A stretch of 64,000 nucleotides of DNA from Labilibaculum euxinicum (GCF_009795715.1 NZ_WTCR01000013.1:90890-154889), one strand, 5' to 3'. Positions 36,238-46,198 are shown, counted from the stretch's first letter. Notes: generated by a model from the sequence alone, not told the origin. A program made the numbers and translations.

Positions 36238-36302
36238 GTGTCCTTTTTTTCTGATAATATGGTTTTAAGTCTGAAAACAATATAATGTCACATTTCTCTT
36301 TT

Positions 36303-36330
36303 CACCCCTAAATCCCCTAAAGGGGACTTG
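36303..36330. repeat. Bacteroidota CCCCTAAA...AAAGGGG repeat
   Basis: CACCCCTAAATCCCCTAAAG plus GGGACTTG: a short GC-rich palindrome-bearing unit (CCCCTaaaGGGG) in an AT-rich gap of about 450 bp. From memory this unit recurs between genes in many Bacteroidota genomes, probably as a mobile or slippage-derived repeat. Only one copy was noticed here. The rest of 36238-36632 shows nothing else. Confidence 0.55.
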
Positions 36331-36632
36331 TTTACTACATCCAAACAATAGTTCCGCGATCTGTCTGATTAGGAAGAATACAACAATAAATCATTCCTAT
36401 TACTTAAAGAGAAAAAAAAAATTAATTCACTAAATTCCACTGATATCCTCTCGTGATAAATCCCTTAATAAATAGCCTTTGCAGCTTAGTTATTCGTCAC
36501 AAAACCTATTCGCCGATCACAAGCAATAGTCATTAGTCCCTAATCTTAGATATGAATCCCAAACATTTGAAAAGAACCTAATTGGGGATGTATACTTGTA
36601 TCGAAAACAAAATGATTTTAATCACGATACAA

Positions 36633-38789
36633 ATGAAAAAGTCGATTTACCTGACAGGATTTTTACTGCTAAGTTTATTTAGCCTAAGTGCTCAGACACT
36701 GATTAGTGGAAAAGTACTCGATGAAAACAAACAAGCTTTAATTGGTGCCAATGTTTATATAAAAGGAACAGTTGAAGGAGCCTCAACAGATACTGAAGGT
36801 TTCTTCCAATTTGAAAGCACATCGAATGGCGAACAAGTTTTAGTGGTGAGTTGTCTGGGATATCAAACACATGAAAAGAAGGATCTAATTAACAATTTAA
36901 AAGATCTGATTATTATCATGAAGCAGGAAGAACTTGGTTTGGATGAGATTGTAGTTACTGCAAGCACATTTAGTATTGGGAAAAGCCGTACGGTGAAAAA
37001 AATGAATGCTCTTGATGTGGTTTTGACAGGGAGTTCGAATGGTGACATTTACGGAGCCCTGCAAACTCTTCCGGGAACTCAAAAAGTAGGTGAAGATGGT
37101 AAACTTTATGTTCGCGGAGGAGAAACCCGGGAAAGTCAGACTTTTATTGATGGAATGCATGTTTTGTTTCCATATACCTCAACAGCGCAGAACACTCCTG
37201 TCCGGTCGAGATTTTCTCCCTTCCTGTTCAAAGGTATCAACTTATCGTTAGGAGGATATGACTCTGAATATGGTCAGGCTTTGTCATCCGTTTTGCCTAT
37301 GGAAACAAAAGATGTAGCCTCAAGTACAAAATTTGGCGTAAATGCATCGCCATTGAGCATTGGTGGTGGTGGTACTTATGCCTGGAAAAAGGCATCTGTT
37401 TCGGCCAATGTGAATTACACCAACAAGGGTCTTTACAGCAAAGTATTTCCAGATGACTATCAATGGAAAAAGGATTACAGATCATTAGCCGGTGAAGTGC
37501 AGATCAGATCACAATTAGGAAGGAATTCTGTTCATAAATTGTATTTAGGAGTTGACAGAACAGCTTTTATTAGAACCATAACCGATGATTTGAACAATAC
37601 TCCAACCCGAAATTTTGACTTAACCCGAGACAATTACTACATCAACTCCACTTTCGTAACCCGAACAAAGAACAATTATCATTTATTTTTTGGGACTGCT
37701 TACTCCTACGCATCAAACAAATATAAAAATACAAATTTGGTTGGTGATGCATTTACCGATCACGAAAGTGAACTTCATGCGAAAGCAAAAATTGAAAAAA
37801 GCATCTCTAAATTTTATAAATTACACGGAGGCTTAGAAGCTTATTTAAAAAACCACAGCCAAACTTATGAAGACAACTCGTCGGTCCTTTTGATGAATAA
37901 TGATTTACAACGCAATTTATATGCAGGTTATATTGACAATCAGTTTAAATTGAAAAAATACTTGTACGCAAATGCTTCTGCAAGATTGGAGTATTCTGAA
38001 CTGCTAAACAGTTGGAATTTAGCTCCCCGACTTTCATTGAACTACATAAATAATGGTTTTCAAGCATCTGCAATTGTTGGAAAATACTTTCAGGAACAGG
38101 AAGACGATGTGATGTTCTCAAATAATGATATTGGAAGACAAGAATCCTGCATGCATTATATTTTAAGCGGTTCATACGAGCTCGGGGGAACCGTTTTAAA
38201 AGTGGAATTGTACAAAAAAAATTACGAAGGATTGGGTTTGTTGCAAAATGATGCCTATTCCTCATCGGGATACGGCAACAGCAAAGGAATTGATGCGTAT
38301 TTATCCAGCGAAAGCAGTTCTTTGCGAATGAAATACACTTTAGCCTACTCGTATAACGACTCAAAAAGATTATTTAAAGATTACACTATTGAATCGGCGC
38401 CTTTATTTTCAACAAAACACAACGCCAGTTTATCATTGAGGTATTCTATACCTGCTTTAAAAGCTTATGCCGGACTAACTTATTCCTATGCCAGCGGAAG
38501 ACCTTACAACAACCCAAACAAATCAGGTTTTATCAATTCCAAAGCTCCTGAATACCATAGCCTGGATTGCAACATCACCTTTCTTTTAAGTAAAAATGTA
38601 ATTCTATATTCCTCTGTCACGAATGTTTTAGGCAGGAAAAATGTATATGGATACACTTACTCGAACACAGCAAATGCAGAGGGGGTTTACAATCGCAAAC
38701 CAATAGTCAATTCAAGAAAACAATTCTATTACGTGGGCATTTTTATATCGCTAAAAAGCGATTCAGCCTATGATGTATCAAGCTTTTAA
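36633..38789 (+). CDS. TonB-dependent outer-membrane receptor
   Basis: 718 aa from ATG 36633 (an upstream in-frame ATG at 36582 would precede the signal peptide). Signal peptide (about 1-21, ...SLFSLSAQ), CarboxypepD_reg domain (about 23-105, ISGKVLDENKQALIGANVYIKG), plug domain (about 125-230, GALQTLPGTQKVGEDGKLYVRGG) and a 22-strand-type barrel. No STN signalling domain, no SusD partner. Substrate unknown. Followed after 57 bp by a secreted protein that may be its partner. Confidence 0.9.
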   Translation: MKKSIYLTGFLLLSLFSLSAQTLISGKVLDENKQALIGANVYIKGTVEGASTDTEGFFQFESTSNGEQVLVVSCLGYQTHEKKDLINNLKDLIIIMKQEELGLDEIVVTASTFSIGKSRTVKKMNALDVVLTGSSNGDIYGALQTLPGTQKVGEDGKLYVRGGETRESQTFIDGMHVLFPYTSTAQNTPVRSRFSPFLFKGINLSLGGYDSEYGQALSSVLPMETKDVASSTKFGVNASPLSIGGGGTYAWKKASVSANVNYTNKGLYSKVFPDDYQWKKDYRSLAGEVQIRSQLGRNSVHKLYLGVDRTAFIRTITDDLNNTPTRNFDLTRDNYYINSTFVTRTKNNYHLFFGTAYSYASNKYKNTNLVGDAFTDHESELHAKAKIEKSISKFYKLHGGLEAYLKNHSQTYEDNSSVLLMNNDLQRNLYAGYIDNQFKLKKYLYANASARLEYSELLNSWNLAPRLSLNYINNGFQASAIVGKYFQEQEDDVMFSNNDIGRQESCMHYILSGSYELGGTVLKVELYKKNYEGLGLLQNDAYSSSGYGNSKGIDAYLSSESSSLRMKYTLAYSYNDSKRLFKDYTIESAPLFSTKHNASLSLRYSIPALKAYAGLTYSYASGRPYNNPNKSGFINSKAPEYHSLDCNITFLLSKNVILYSSVTNVLGRKNVYGYTYSNTANAEGVYNRKPIVNSRKQFYYVGIFISLKSDSAYDVSSF

Positions 38790-38846
38790 CAATCATATCA
38801 ATAAAAAATCAACAAAATAAATTCTAATAATTTAATACTTAAGAAT

Positions 38847-39524
38847 ATGAAAAAATTATGCGTAGTACTCGTTTTTATGGTAATGTTATTAAATCAGGCA
38901 TTGTGCAAAAACCAAACTGCAACCAATGAAAATACAAAATCTGAGTTTTACCAAATTCTGGGAAGCAGTCTTTCCAAATTAACTACGGCACAAAATGAAG
39001 CAGACCTTCTCTCTGTTGTGAATGAAATAAAAAGATTGGAAACTATATTTCCTGATGAATGGCTGACAACTTACTACATCGCCTTTCTCGATTTGAAAGC
39101 ATCCTTCTCTGCACCAATCGAGAAACAAGAAGTACTGCTAAAAGAGGCTTTGCTTACAATTGAAAATTTAAAACAAAACAAATCGGCCAACTTATCGGAG
39201 GTTTACACCTTGGAAGGCTACTACTATCTGGCAATAATTGCTCAAAACCCGGCTCAAAACGGGCAAATTTATTACAAAGAAGTAATTTCGGCTTACAGCA
39301 AAGCAATTGCTTACAATGGAGAAAATCCACGACCCGTTCTATTATTGACTTTGTTCAAAAACAAAATGGCTCAATTTACGGGTACCGATCAATCTTCTTT
39401 TTGTGAGGATTTAAAAAAAATAGAATTGATGTTTTCAGCCTTTACGCCAAAAACCAAATTTGATCCTAATTGGGGAGAACAACAATTGAAAACGGCTCAG
39501 CAAAATTGTACAAGCCAGGAGTAA
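38847..39524 (+). CDS. Secreted helical-repeat protein
   Basis: 225 aa. Signal peptide (about 1-20, MKKLCVVLVFMVMLLNQALC), then helices with TPR-like spacing (LETIFPDEWLTTYYIAFLDLKA; YTLEGYYYLAIIAQNP; AYSKAIAYNGENPRPVLLLTLF). Function unknown. It follows the TonB receptor by 57 bp in the same direction, so the two are probably co-expressed. No strong terminator follows; a stem without T-run is near 39548-39573. Confidence 0.75.
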   Translation: MKKLCVVLVFMVMLLNQALCKNQTATNENTKSEFYQILGSSLSKLTTAQNEADLLSVVNEIKRLETIFPDEWLTTYYIAFLDLKASFSAPIEKQEVLLKEALLTIENLKQNKSANLSEVYTLEGYYYLAIIAQNPAQNGQIYYKEVISAYSKAIAYNGENPRPVLLLTLFKNKMAQFTGTDQSSFCEDLKKIELMFSAFTPKTKFDPNWGEQQLKTAQQNCTSQE

Positions 39525-39580
39525 TTTAAACTGATTCGTTCAAACTTAAAGATTGGATGATGGATTCATCATCCAAATCT

Positions 39581-40426
39581 CTAGTATATTATTTTCTGAA
39601 ATTCAGGAACATATTTTCTCGAAACGGGTATTGTCTGCTCGTAATTTTTCAAGTGAATTTTATATCCATTCGAATTTCCTTTTGCAGTCTTTATTTGGTT
39701 TAAGTTGATTAAGAAAGAGCGATGGCATTGAAAAACAGCATCATTTTCCACCTGATCTACGATATTGGTTAGCGTATTGCGAATACTTGTTGTTTTTACC
39801 AGCCCATCAACTAAGTAATAGATGTGGACATGATTTTTAATTGCTTCCAAAAACAGGAAATTATTTATTTCGATTGTAAAATCCGGCTCGGTTTTGTTTG
39901 CATTCTCAAAAGTGATCGGGCTGTTGTGCTCCATTGTTTCACCACTCCGTCCTTCTTGAATAATCTGACTCAAATTATTTTTAAGTGTTTTGTTGTACCG
40001 AATTAAAACCATTCCGGTAATTGGAAAAATACCAATCGCACTTGTAAGTAATAATGTATACAAAAAAGACCAGGCATTTACCTGAAAACTATTAATAATC
40101 AATGATAAATAATACAAATTCGATAAGGAAATTAAAATCAGAAGGAAAAGAATATATCCTATTTCTTTAAGAACAGTCCATTTTTTATTGAAAAGTTGAT
40201 GAAGCTGTTTTTTGACAAAGCTATTCATGAAAAGCAGACACAGAAAAGTGATCATGCCAAATCCCAACGAAGCGATCATTTTGTTATTTTCATAACTGTA
40301 AAATCCAAAAGGCTGAAAAATATACAGAATTGCGCTTACAGCTATTCCAATAAAAAAAAGATGCTTCAGATTTAATACCGAAAACGGGTACTTTCTATTA
40401 ATGATTTTTATTTGGCTTAAGTTCAT
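39581..40426 (-). CDS. Membrane-bound LytTR transcriptional regulator
   Basis: 281 aa. Four membrane helices (about 20-38, 48-68, 84-106, 120-142) fused to a C-terminal LytTR DNA-binding domain (about 180-280: FLFLEAIKNHVHIYYLVDG, FQCHRSFLINLNQI, ISVSRKY-like IPVSRKYVPEF). No receiver domain: the membrane part itself presumably senses. It faces the TonB receptor genes convergently; target genes are unknown. Confidence 0.88.
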   Translation of the reverse strand: MNLSQIKIINRKYPFSVLNLKHLFFIGIAVSAILYIFQPFGFYSYENNKMIASLGFGMITFLCLLFMNSFVKKQLHQLFNKKWTVLKEIGYILFLLILISLSNLYYLSLIINSFQVNAWSFLYTLLLTSAIGIFPITGMVLIRYNKTLKNNLSQIIQEGRSGETMEHNSPITFENANKTEPDFTIEINNFLFLEAIKNHVHIYYLVDGLVKTTSIRNTLTNIVDQVENDAVFQCHRSFLINLNQIKTAKGNSNGYKIHLKNYEQTIPVSRKYVPEFQKIIY

Positions 40427-40550
40427 TATTTGGGCTCAATACGAATTTGTTATTGGACATAAATATAAGAAAATTTACACTCTGTTTTTTTGAGTTCAAA
40501 TTAAAGATAGCCATTCTTAATTTCCGGAAAAAACCCATCTTCTTATCAAC

Positions 40551-40575
40551 AAAAAAGCCCCGACAATATCGAGGC
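40551..40575 (-). terminator. Terminator of the charged secreted-protein gene
   Basis: GCCCCGA (40557-40563) with TCGAGGC (40569-40575), one mismatch, followed on the minus strand by six T (A-run 40551-40556). It lies 25 bp downstream of the stop. Confidence 0.75.
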
Positions 40576-40599
40576 ATTTTGTTTTGATCCTTTCAAGAT

Positions 40600-41298
40600 C
40601 TATTCCTTTTTCTTCTTTCTCTTGATTTTTTTCACTTTTTTACCATTCTGATCATCAACCTCTACTTCTACGGTAACATCTACATCCTTATCCTTTTCAA
40701 TCCACATTTTCTCATCACCAGAAGTTTTTATTTTGATGATTTTATGACCATCCTCTTCTGTTATTTCAACGTCATCAGAATCGTTGATAATAAAAACTTT
40801 CTCTCCTTTTTTACCATGAGATTCCATCATATGCATTTTATGATCTCCTCCTTCCAGCATTTCAATACAGATATCCTTTTTAATACAAGAATCACCGCCA
40901 TGAAGAATTACATTTCCATCCTCATCAGAAATTCTGATTCTATTCATTATTCTCATCTCTTTACCATCGCAAGCTGAATCTGATGAAAAAACAAATGTCT
41001 TTAATATTTTCTTGTGTCTGCCATGGTTCTCACCCCCATCATCAGAGATCCAAACATGATGCTTTTTTATCAGAGAATCGGACAATCCCCTTAACTCCAT
41101 CATTTCAAACATTTTTTCGTGACCATCAGCATCATAAAAGACAGTATCGATAACCGTTTCTTTCCCATCTTCAATAAGCTTAACCTTTACATGCGTTTCA
41201 TGTTTTTCATCTTTTTTTTCTTTCTTCTGAGCCGAAGAGCTTTGAGCAGCAAAAACTGCAAAACAAACCAGCAATAAATAGATTGATAACCGTTTCAT
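40600..41298 (-). CDS. Secreted, highly charged hypothetical protein
   Basis: 232 aa. Signal peptide (about 1-23, ...AQSSSAQ), then a very charged mature part rich in Lys, Asp/Glu, His and Met (HETHVKVKLIEDGKETV; GGDHKMHMMESHGKKGEKV), ending KKVKKIKRKKKKE. It resembles strand-rich repeats (VKVKLIEDGKE, VEITEEDGHKI, VTVEVEVDDQNGK). Metal or acid binding is possible but speculative. The gene's upstream region shares a conserved hairpin leader with lptE (see 41299-41397), so the two may be co-regulated. Confidence 0.75.
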   Translation of the reverse strand: MKRLSIYLLLVCFAVFAAQSSSAQKKEKKDEKHETHVKVKLIEDGKETVIDTVFYDADGHEKMFEMMELRGLSDSLIKKHHVWISDDGGENHGRHKKILKTFVFSSDSACDGKEMRIMNRIRISDEDGNVILHGGDSCIKKDICIEMLEGGDHKMHMMESHGKKGEKVFIINDSDDVEITEEDGHKIIKIKTSGDEKMWIEKDKDVDVTVEVEVDDQNGKKVKKIKRKKKKE

Positions 41299-41397
41299 AT
41301 GTTCATAATTTGTTTTTGATTTGTCATATGGAACTTACCATGCTGAGATTATCATCTCCCTGTGTGTCAAAATCTCTTTGGCATGGACGTTTCATAA
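41299..41397 (-). promoter_or_regulatory. Conserved structured leader, copy A
   Basis: Runs from the ATG of the charged secreted-protein gene back 99 bp. About 76 of 99 positions match copy B upstream of lptE (57864-57961), with one gap, by hand count. Plus-strand arms: GGAACTTACCATG (41330-41342) with CATGGACGTTTC (41382-41393), one bulge and two mismatches; inner stem GAGATT (41345-41350) with AATCTC (41371-41376). The loop between keeps ATCAT..C.CTGTGTGTCA. It may be a 5' UTR RNA element, or a promoter/operator of an alternative sigma factor. Confidence 0.65.
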
Positions 41398-41554
41398 CTT
41401 ATCTTTTAAATTGGATTAATAATTTCTACAATCAAAATTACGATACTACTTAAACAAAGGCAGTTAAGCTTTAGCTAAAAAGAGTTAAGGAAAGGTTAAA
41501 ATGAGACGCAGATTATTTATGAAAGAAATGATAAACACAGATAATGAGAGACAA

Positions 41555-41586
41555 AAAAAGCTGTCCTAAGAGTAGAACAGCTTTTT
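41555..41586. terminator. Terminator of lepA
   Basis: AAAAAGCTGT with ACAGCTTTTT (41555-41564 and 41577-41586), 12-nt loop, A and T runs in the stem. It is 55 bp past the lepA stop. Confidence 0.82.
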
Positions 41587-41641
41587 AAAAATTTATTGAT
41601 CAGAATTAATTCATCATTTCTAATTCATAACTCTTAATCAT

Positions 41642-43429
41642 TTAGTCCAGTTTTAGTACAGCAAGGAAAGCTTTCTGAGGAACTTCCACATTACCAATCT
41701 GTTTCATCTTTTTCTTTCCCTTCTTTTGTTTCTCCAAAAGCTTACGCTTACGCGTGATATCACCACCATAACATTTTGCAGTAACATCTTTACGAACAGC
41801 TTTTACGGTTTCTCGGGAAATAATTTTGGCTCCGATGGCTCCCTGAATGGCAATATCGAATTGCTGACGGGGAATTAATTCCTTCAATTTCTCACACATG
41901 CGCCGGCCAAACGACTGGGCATTATCGAAGTGAATTAAAGTAGACAAAGCATCCACTCCTTCACCATTCAAAAGAATATCCAACTTCACCAATTTGGCTG
42001 GCCGGACACCAATTAAGAAATAATCGAAGGAAGCATATCCTTTCGAAATACTTTTTAGTTTGTCGTAAAAATCGAACACAATCTCTCCCAATGGCATTTC
42101 GTAGGTTAACTCTACTCTATCACTGGTTAAGTATTGCTGATTGGTCATTATTCCCCGTTTGCTCATGCAAAGATTCATAATAGACCCGGTATATTCCGAC
42201 TTGGTAATAATTTGTGCTCTGATAAATGGCTCCTCGATAAAATCCAATGAATTGGGATCCGGCATATCCGACGGATTGTGCATTTCGAATTTATCGCCTT
42301 TCTTGGTGTGAGCAATGTACGAAACGTTGGGAACCGTAGTAATTACATTCATATCGAATTCACGATCCAAACGTTCCTGAATAATTTCCATGTGCAGCAT
42401 GCCCAAAAATCCGCAACGGAAACCAAAACCAAGCGCCATTGATGATTCCGGCTCAAAAGTAAGAGAAGCATCATTCAACCTTAATTTTTCCATCGACGCA
42501 CGCAAATCTTCATAATCCTCTGAATCGATAGGATATACCCCGGCAAACACCATTGGTTTTACTTCCGCAAAACCATCGATTCCCTCTTTACACGGATTTT
42601 CTTTGTGTGTAATGGTATCTCCAACTTTTACTTCGGTTGAAGTTTTAATACCCGAAATAATATACCCAACATCTCCTGTTTTAAGAGATGCTCTTGGCTC
42701 CTGTATTAACCTCAATACACCAATCTCATCCGCTTGGTATTCTTTTTTTGTATTTACAAACTTAACCGTGTCGCCTTTCTTTATTTCCCCGTTCATCACA
42801 CGGATATAAGCAACAATTCCCCGAAACGAGTTGAATTCCGAATCGAAGATGAGAGCCTGTAAAGGAGCTTCTGTATCGCCGGTAGGTGCAGGAACACGTG
42901 AAACAATTGCCTCCAGTATTTCAGGTACTCCCTCGCCGGTTTTTCCACTTGCCGAAAGAATATCATCCACATCGCAGCCTAACAAATCCACAATCTGATC
43001 TTTTACATCTTCGGGATTTGCATTGGGTAAATCTATTTTATTTAAAACTGGTATGATCTCCAAGTCATTCTCAATGGCCAAATACAAATTGGAAATGGTT
43101 TGAGCCTGAATTCCCTGAGTTGCATCAACAATCAACAAGGCTCCTTCGCAGGCAGCTATCGATCGCGAAACTTCATAAGAAAAATCAACATGACCAGGAG
43201 TGTCTATTAAATTCAGTACATATTTCTCACCATTTAGCTCATAATCCATTTGTATGGCATGACTCTTAATGGTAATTCCACGTTCGCGTTCTAAATCCAT
43301 ATCATCCAATACCTGAGCTTGTTTCTCACGATCGGTAATGGTGTGGGTCACGTCCAGCAAGCGGTCGGCCAGGGTGCTTTTCCCATGGTCGATATGGGCT
43401 ATGATACAAAAATTACGTATGTTCTTCAT
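41642..43429 (-). CDS. lepA: Translation elongation factor 4 (LepA)
   Basis: 595 aa, full length. GTPase with P-loop [15 protein letters not shown], switch motifs ([20 protein letters not shown]), NKID, and the C-terminal LepA-specific domain with [34 protein letters not shown] (written in part: [17 protein letters not shown]). Back-translocates or rescues stalled ribosomes. Single gene. Confidence 0.97.
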   Translation of the reverse strand: MKNIRNFCIIAHIDHGKSTLADRLLDVTHTITDREKQAQVLDDMDLERERGITIKSHAIQMDYELNGEKYVLNLIDTPGHVDFSYEVSRSIAACEGALLIVDATQGIQAQTISNLYLAIENDLEIIPVLNKIDLPNANPEDVKDQIVDLLGCDVDDILSASGKTGEGVPEILEAIVSRVPAPTGDTEAPLQALIFDSEFNSFRGIVAYIRVMNGEIKKGDTVKFVNTKKEYQADEIGVLRLIQEPRASLKTGDVGYIISGIKTSTEVKVGDTITHKENPCKEGIDGFAEVKPMVFAGVYPIDSEDYEDLRASMEKLRLNDASLTFEPESSMALGFGFRCGFLGMLHMEIIQERLDREFDMNVITTVPNVSYIAHTKKGDKFEMHNPSDMPDPNSLDFIEEPFIRAQIITKSEYTGSIMNLCMSKRGIMTNQQYLTSDRVELTYEMPLGEIVFDFYDKLKSISKGYASFDYFLIGVRPAKLVKLDILLNGEGVDALSTLIHFDNAQSFGRRMCEKLKELIPRQQFDIAIQGAIGAKIISRETVKAVRKDVTAKCYGGDITRKRKLLEKQKKGKKKMKQIGNVEVPQKAFLAVLKLD

Positions 43430-43788
43430 CTTATCAATAACAAATTAAGAATTAGTAATTACGAATTGTCAATTACAAATTACGAACGTTTTTTATCTAT
43501 TCGTAGTTGGCAATTATTAAATCCCTAACTGAATCCGCAAAGATATTCAAATCCTTGGAATAATAAGAATTTGGTTTGACTGAATAATCATCAACAACTC
43601 AATCGATCTCTAACCATCCCACGTCAACCAAAACTTACTAAATATAGCCCTTTCATATACTTCCATTTTTAGATATTGTAAATAAGCAAAAAACATTTCG
43701 TTTCAGGTAGGGTATTTTTTTCATTTATCGGTTCACAAGTAAGCGAGCTCATAAAACTTAAATGTAAAATCATAAAAAAATTAGAATC
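43430..43788. other. Intergenic region with degenerate AT-rich tandem repeat
   Basis: 359 bp between lepA and the lipoprotein gene (divergent). 43443-43487 is built from degenerate units like AATTACGAATT/AATTACAAATT, the common Bacteroidota slippage repeat. The rest should hold the two promoters. No gene seen. Confidence 0.5.
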
Positions 43789-44736
43789 ATGAAAAAGTTT
43801 TCTTTTTTACTAGTAGTAAGTTTAGCAGTTATATTTTTCTCTTGTGATAAAAGTGATGATGTAATTGATGTATTGAACGAAGATCAGGTTGAACTGAACA
43901 ACACGGTTAAAACAGTAGTTGCTTCTGAAGAATCAACCGAAGATGTTATGGTATCGGTTGATTATGAAACTGATTTATTTTCATTTGCTCAAGAATCATT
44001 TGACGAGGTTACTTCTTCTACAAAATGTGCCGCTGCTGACCGTTACTGTCAATTTTTTCAACTTTGGAATCGATACAAAACCGATCAATTGCCTGAGGTA
44101 TCAATTGAATTTGGTGACGAAAATCGTTTCCCAATGACAATTACTATCAATTATGGTGATTCTACTGTTCTAAACAACGGTCGTGTTATTAGTGGCACCA
44201 TTGCTATTGTGCTAACAGCAGCTCCTTTTACAGATGGCGCAGTTCGTGAAATTACTCTCGACTTAGTGATTGATGGCATTGCCATTGATGGATGGAAACG
44301 TATTGAATATACTGGAGAAAGAGGTGTCTCAAAAATGTTTGCTTATACTAGCGAATTAACATTCACCTTCCCTGATGAAACTACTCTTTTCCGTTCGGAA
44401 AATAGAACCAAAGAATGGGTATCAGGATTGGATACAAAATGGGATGTAAGCGACGATAGAATTGAAATCAGAGGTTCTGTTACTTGTGTAGATTCAGAGC
44501 AAAATGAATATTCAAAGACAATTGATGCTGAAAATCCGTTGGTAAGAATTGGAACCTGTCGTGTAATTGTAAGTGGATTGGTAATATTTACTCAAAACCA
44601 AATTGAATTTGCAAGACTTGATTATGGTGACGGAGAATGTGATAACATAGCAACTTACACATACATTAATGATGCCGGCGAAACAGTAACCGAAGAAATT
44701 GAGATTGGAATGCACCTAAGACTTAGGGACAAATAG
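43789..44736 (+). CDS. Probable surface-exposed lipoprotein
   Basis: 315 aa. Lipoprotein signal with lipobox ending at C19 (VIFFSC), followed by DKSDD, similar to the Bacteroidota lipoprotein export signal, so the protein is likely flipped to the cell surface. The mature part is acidic, beta-rich (FPMTITINYGDSTVLNNGRVISG, EITLDLVIDGIAIDGW), with no recognised domain. It may bind a ligand or extracellular partner. 106 bp upstream of an ECF sigma gene in the same direction, but a weak hairpin (44765-44795) separates them. Confidence 0.78.
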   Translation: MKKFSFLLVVSLAVIFFSCDKSDDVIDVLNEDQVELNNTVKTVVASEESTEDVMVSVDYETDLFSFAQESFDEVTSSTKCAAADRYCQFFQLWNRYKTDQLPEVSIEFGDENRFPMTITINYGDSTVLNNGRVISGTIAIVLTAAPFTDGAVREITLDLVIDGIAIDGWKRIEYTGERGVSKMFAYTSELTFTFPDETTLFRSENRTKEWVSGLDTKWDVSDDRIEIRGSVTCVDSEQNEYSKTIDAENPLVRIGTCRVIVSGLVIFTQNQIEFARLDYGDGECDNIATYTYINDAGETVTEEIEIGMHLRLRDK

Positions 44737-44842
44737 TAGATTTGAATCAATAAAAACTGAAACTGGTGCAGAGTATTGCAATAATCCTCTGCACCAAATT
44801 CACCGAAAAAGTTTATTTTTACCTTAAACCAATCCTCTAGCC

Positions 44843-45328
44843 TTGACACAGGAAGAATTTAAACTCTTATTTGACAACCATTTCGATTCAATCCGGAACT
44901 ACATTTACTACCGTTCCCGGGATGAAGAACTGGCCACTGATATTGCGCAAGATAGTTTCATGAAATTGTGGGAGAAAAATTTAGATTTCGATGAGAAACC
45001 TTTACGATCATTACTTTACAAAATTGCAGGCGATCTTTTTATCAGTAAATACAGAAGAGAAAAAGTAGCCCAAAAATACTTGGTAAAGTTAGAACCTGCT
45101 ATTGACAATCACTCACCTGAAGACCAATTAGCGTATCAGGAACTTACAACAAAATATGAAACAGCACTGGATGAACTCTCAGAAAAACAACGAACTGTTT
45201 TTTTAATGAGCAGAATGGAAGGTTTAAAATATCAGGAAATTGCCGATCGATTAGAATTAAGCGTTAAAGCTGTTGAAAAAAGAATGTCATACGCACTTTC
45301 GTATTTAAGAAATGCATTAGGAAGATAA
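44843..45328 (+). CDS. ECF RNA polymerase sigma factor (FecI-like)
   Basis: 161 aa from a TTG start at 44843: the frame is closed upstream at 44825 with no ATG between, and the sigma region 2 begins immediately (EEFKLLFDNHFDSIRNYIYYRS). Region 2 has LATDIAQDSFMKLWE; region 4 has ELSEKQRTVFLMSRMEGLKYQEIADRL with an HTH. It directs transcription of its own target genes when released by the anti-sigma factor encoded directly after (0 bp gap). First of a three-gene unit. Confidence 0.93.
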   Translation: MTQEEFKLLFDNHFDSIRNYIYYRSRDEELATDIAQDSFMKLWEKNLDFDEKPLRSLLYKIAGDLFISKYRREKVAQKYLVKLEPAIDNHSPEDQLAYQELTTKYETALDELSEKQRTVFLMSRMEGLKYQEIADRLELSVKAVEKRMSYALSYLRNALGR

Positions 45329-46198
45329 ATGAAAAACGACAACCAACATAACGAACTCAAGCCGGATATGGATTTTATCAATTCACTTCCGAAAATCGAA
45401 GTCACCTATTCAAAATCCAAAGAGGATGTATGGAAAGAGCTTTCGAAAAAAACCTCTGCTTCAGTGGCACCTACTAAAGTGAAAAGGATGCAATGGGTGA
45501 AATATGCAGCCGCAGCCTGTATAGTAATACTAATCGGATTCACCGGTTTTATTAATCTTTACACAAAAACTATTCATTGTCCAAAAGGGGAACATTTAAG
45601 TGTAAACTTACCCGATCAGTCAATAGTCGATTTAAACGCTAACTCAAGCATATCCTACAAACCCTACTGGTGGAAATTTTCGAGAAAAGTGAAATTTGAA
45701 GGCGAAGCATTCTTTACAATTACAAAAGGAAGCAAATTCGAAATTGCCTCTAACTATGGGAAAACTTATATCTTAGGCACAAGTTTTAATATATATGCCC
45801 GGGGAAATCAATACAAAGTAACCTGTTACACCGGAAAAGTAAAAGTTGTTTCTACTCTTACATCCGACAAAATTCTTTTACTGCCAAACGACCACGCTTT
45901 CGTTACCAAGAATGGCAAAATAAAGCTTCAGAAATGTAAAAACACCGAGGATAAAATATCATGGCGCAACAATTTATTCCTATTTACTAAAACCCCATTG
46001 CAATTGGTTTTCGAAGAAATAGAATTACAGTATGATATTAAAATTGTAGAAAAGGGGAAATTTGATTTAATTTATACCGGGAAGTTTGGCAAAGAAAAAT
46101 CTGTAGAAACGGTACTTCATACTGTATGTATGCCTCTTGGATTGAAATTTGTAAAAGGACCTAACAACAATTACATCATAACCTCTAATGCCCAATAA
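45329..46198 (+). CDS. FecR-type anti-sigma factor
   Basis: 289 aa. Cytoplasmic N-terminus (about 1-60), one membrane helix (about 63-82, YAAAACIVILIGFTGFI), periplasmic FecR domain (about 87-180: LPDQSIVDLNANSSISYKPYWW, GEAFFTI, LGTSFNIYA) and C-terminal DUF4974 domain (about 215-285). It senses the loaded receptor encoded next and releases the ECF sigma factor. ATG directly follows the sigma stop; the receptor's GTG directly follows its own stop. Confidence 0.93.
   Translation: MKNDNQHNELKPDMDFINSLPKIEVTYSKSKEDVWKELSKKTSASVAPTKVKRMQWVKYAAAACIVILIGFTGFINLYTKTIHCPKGEHLSVNLPDQSIVDLNANSSISYKPYWWKFSRKVKFEGEAFFTITKGSKFEIASNYGKTYILGTSFNIYARGNQYKVTCYTGKVKVVSTLTSDKILLLPNDHAFVTKNGKIKLQKCKNTEDKISWRNNLFLFTKTPLQLVFEEIELQYDIKIVEKGKFDLIYTGKFGKEKSVETVLHTVCMPLGLKFVKGPNNNYIITSNAQ

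Noticed and set aside
39548..39573. GGATGATG/CATCATCC hairpin between the secreted protein and LytTR genes
   Set aside because: Good stem but no T-run on either strand; role unclear.
44765..44795. GGTGCAGAG/CTCTGCACC hairpin as terminator of the lipoprotein gene
   Set aside because: The 9-bp stem is real, but it has a 13-nt loop and no T-run, so I did not list it as a terminator.
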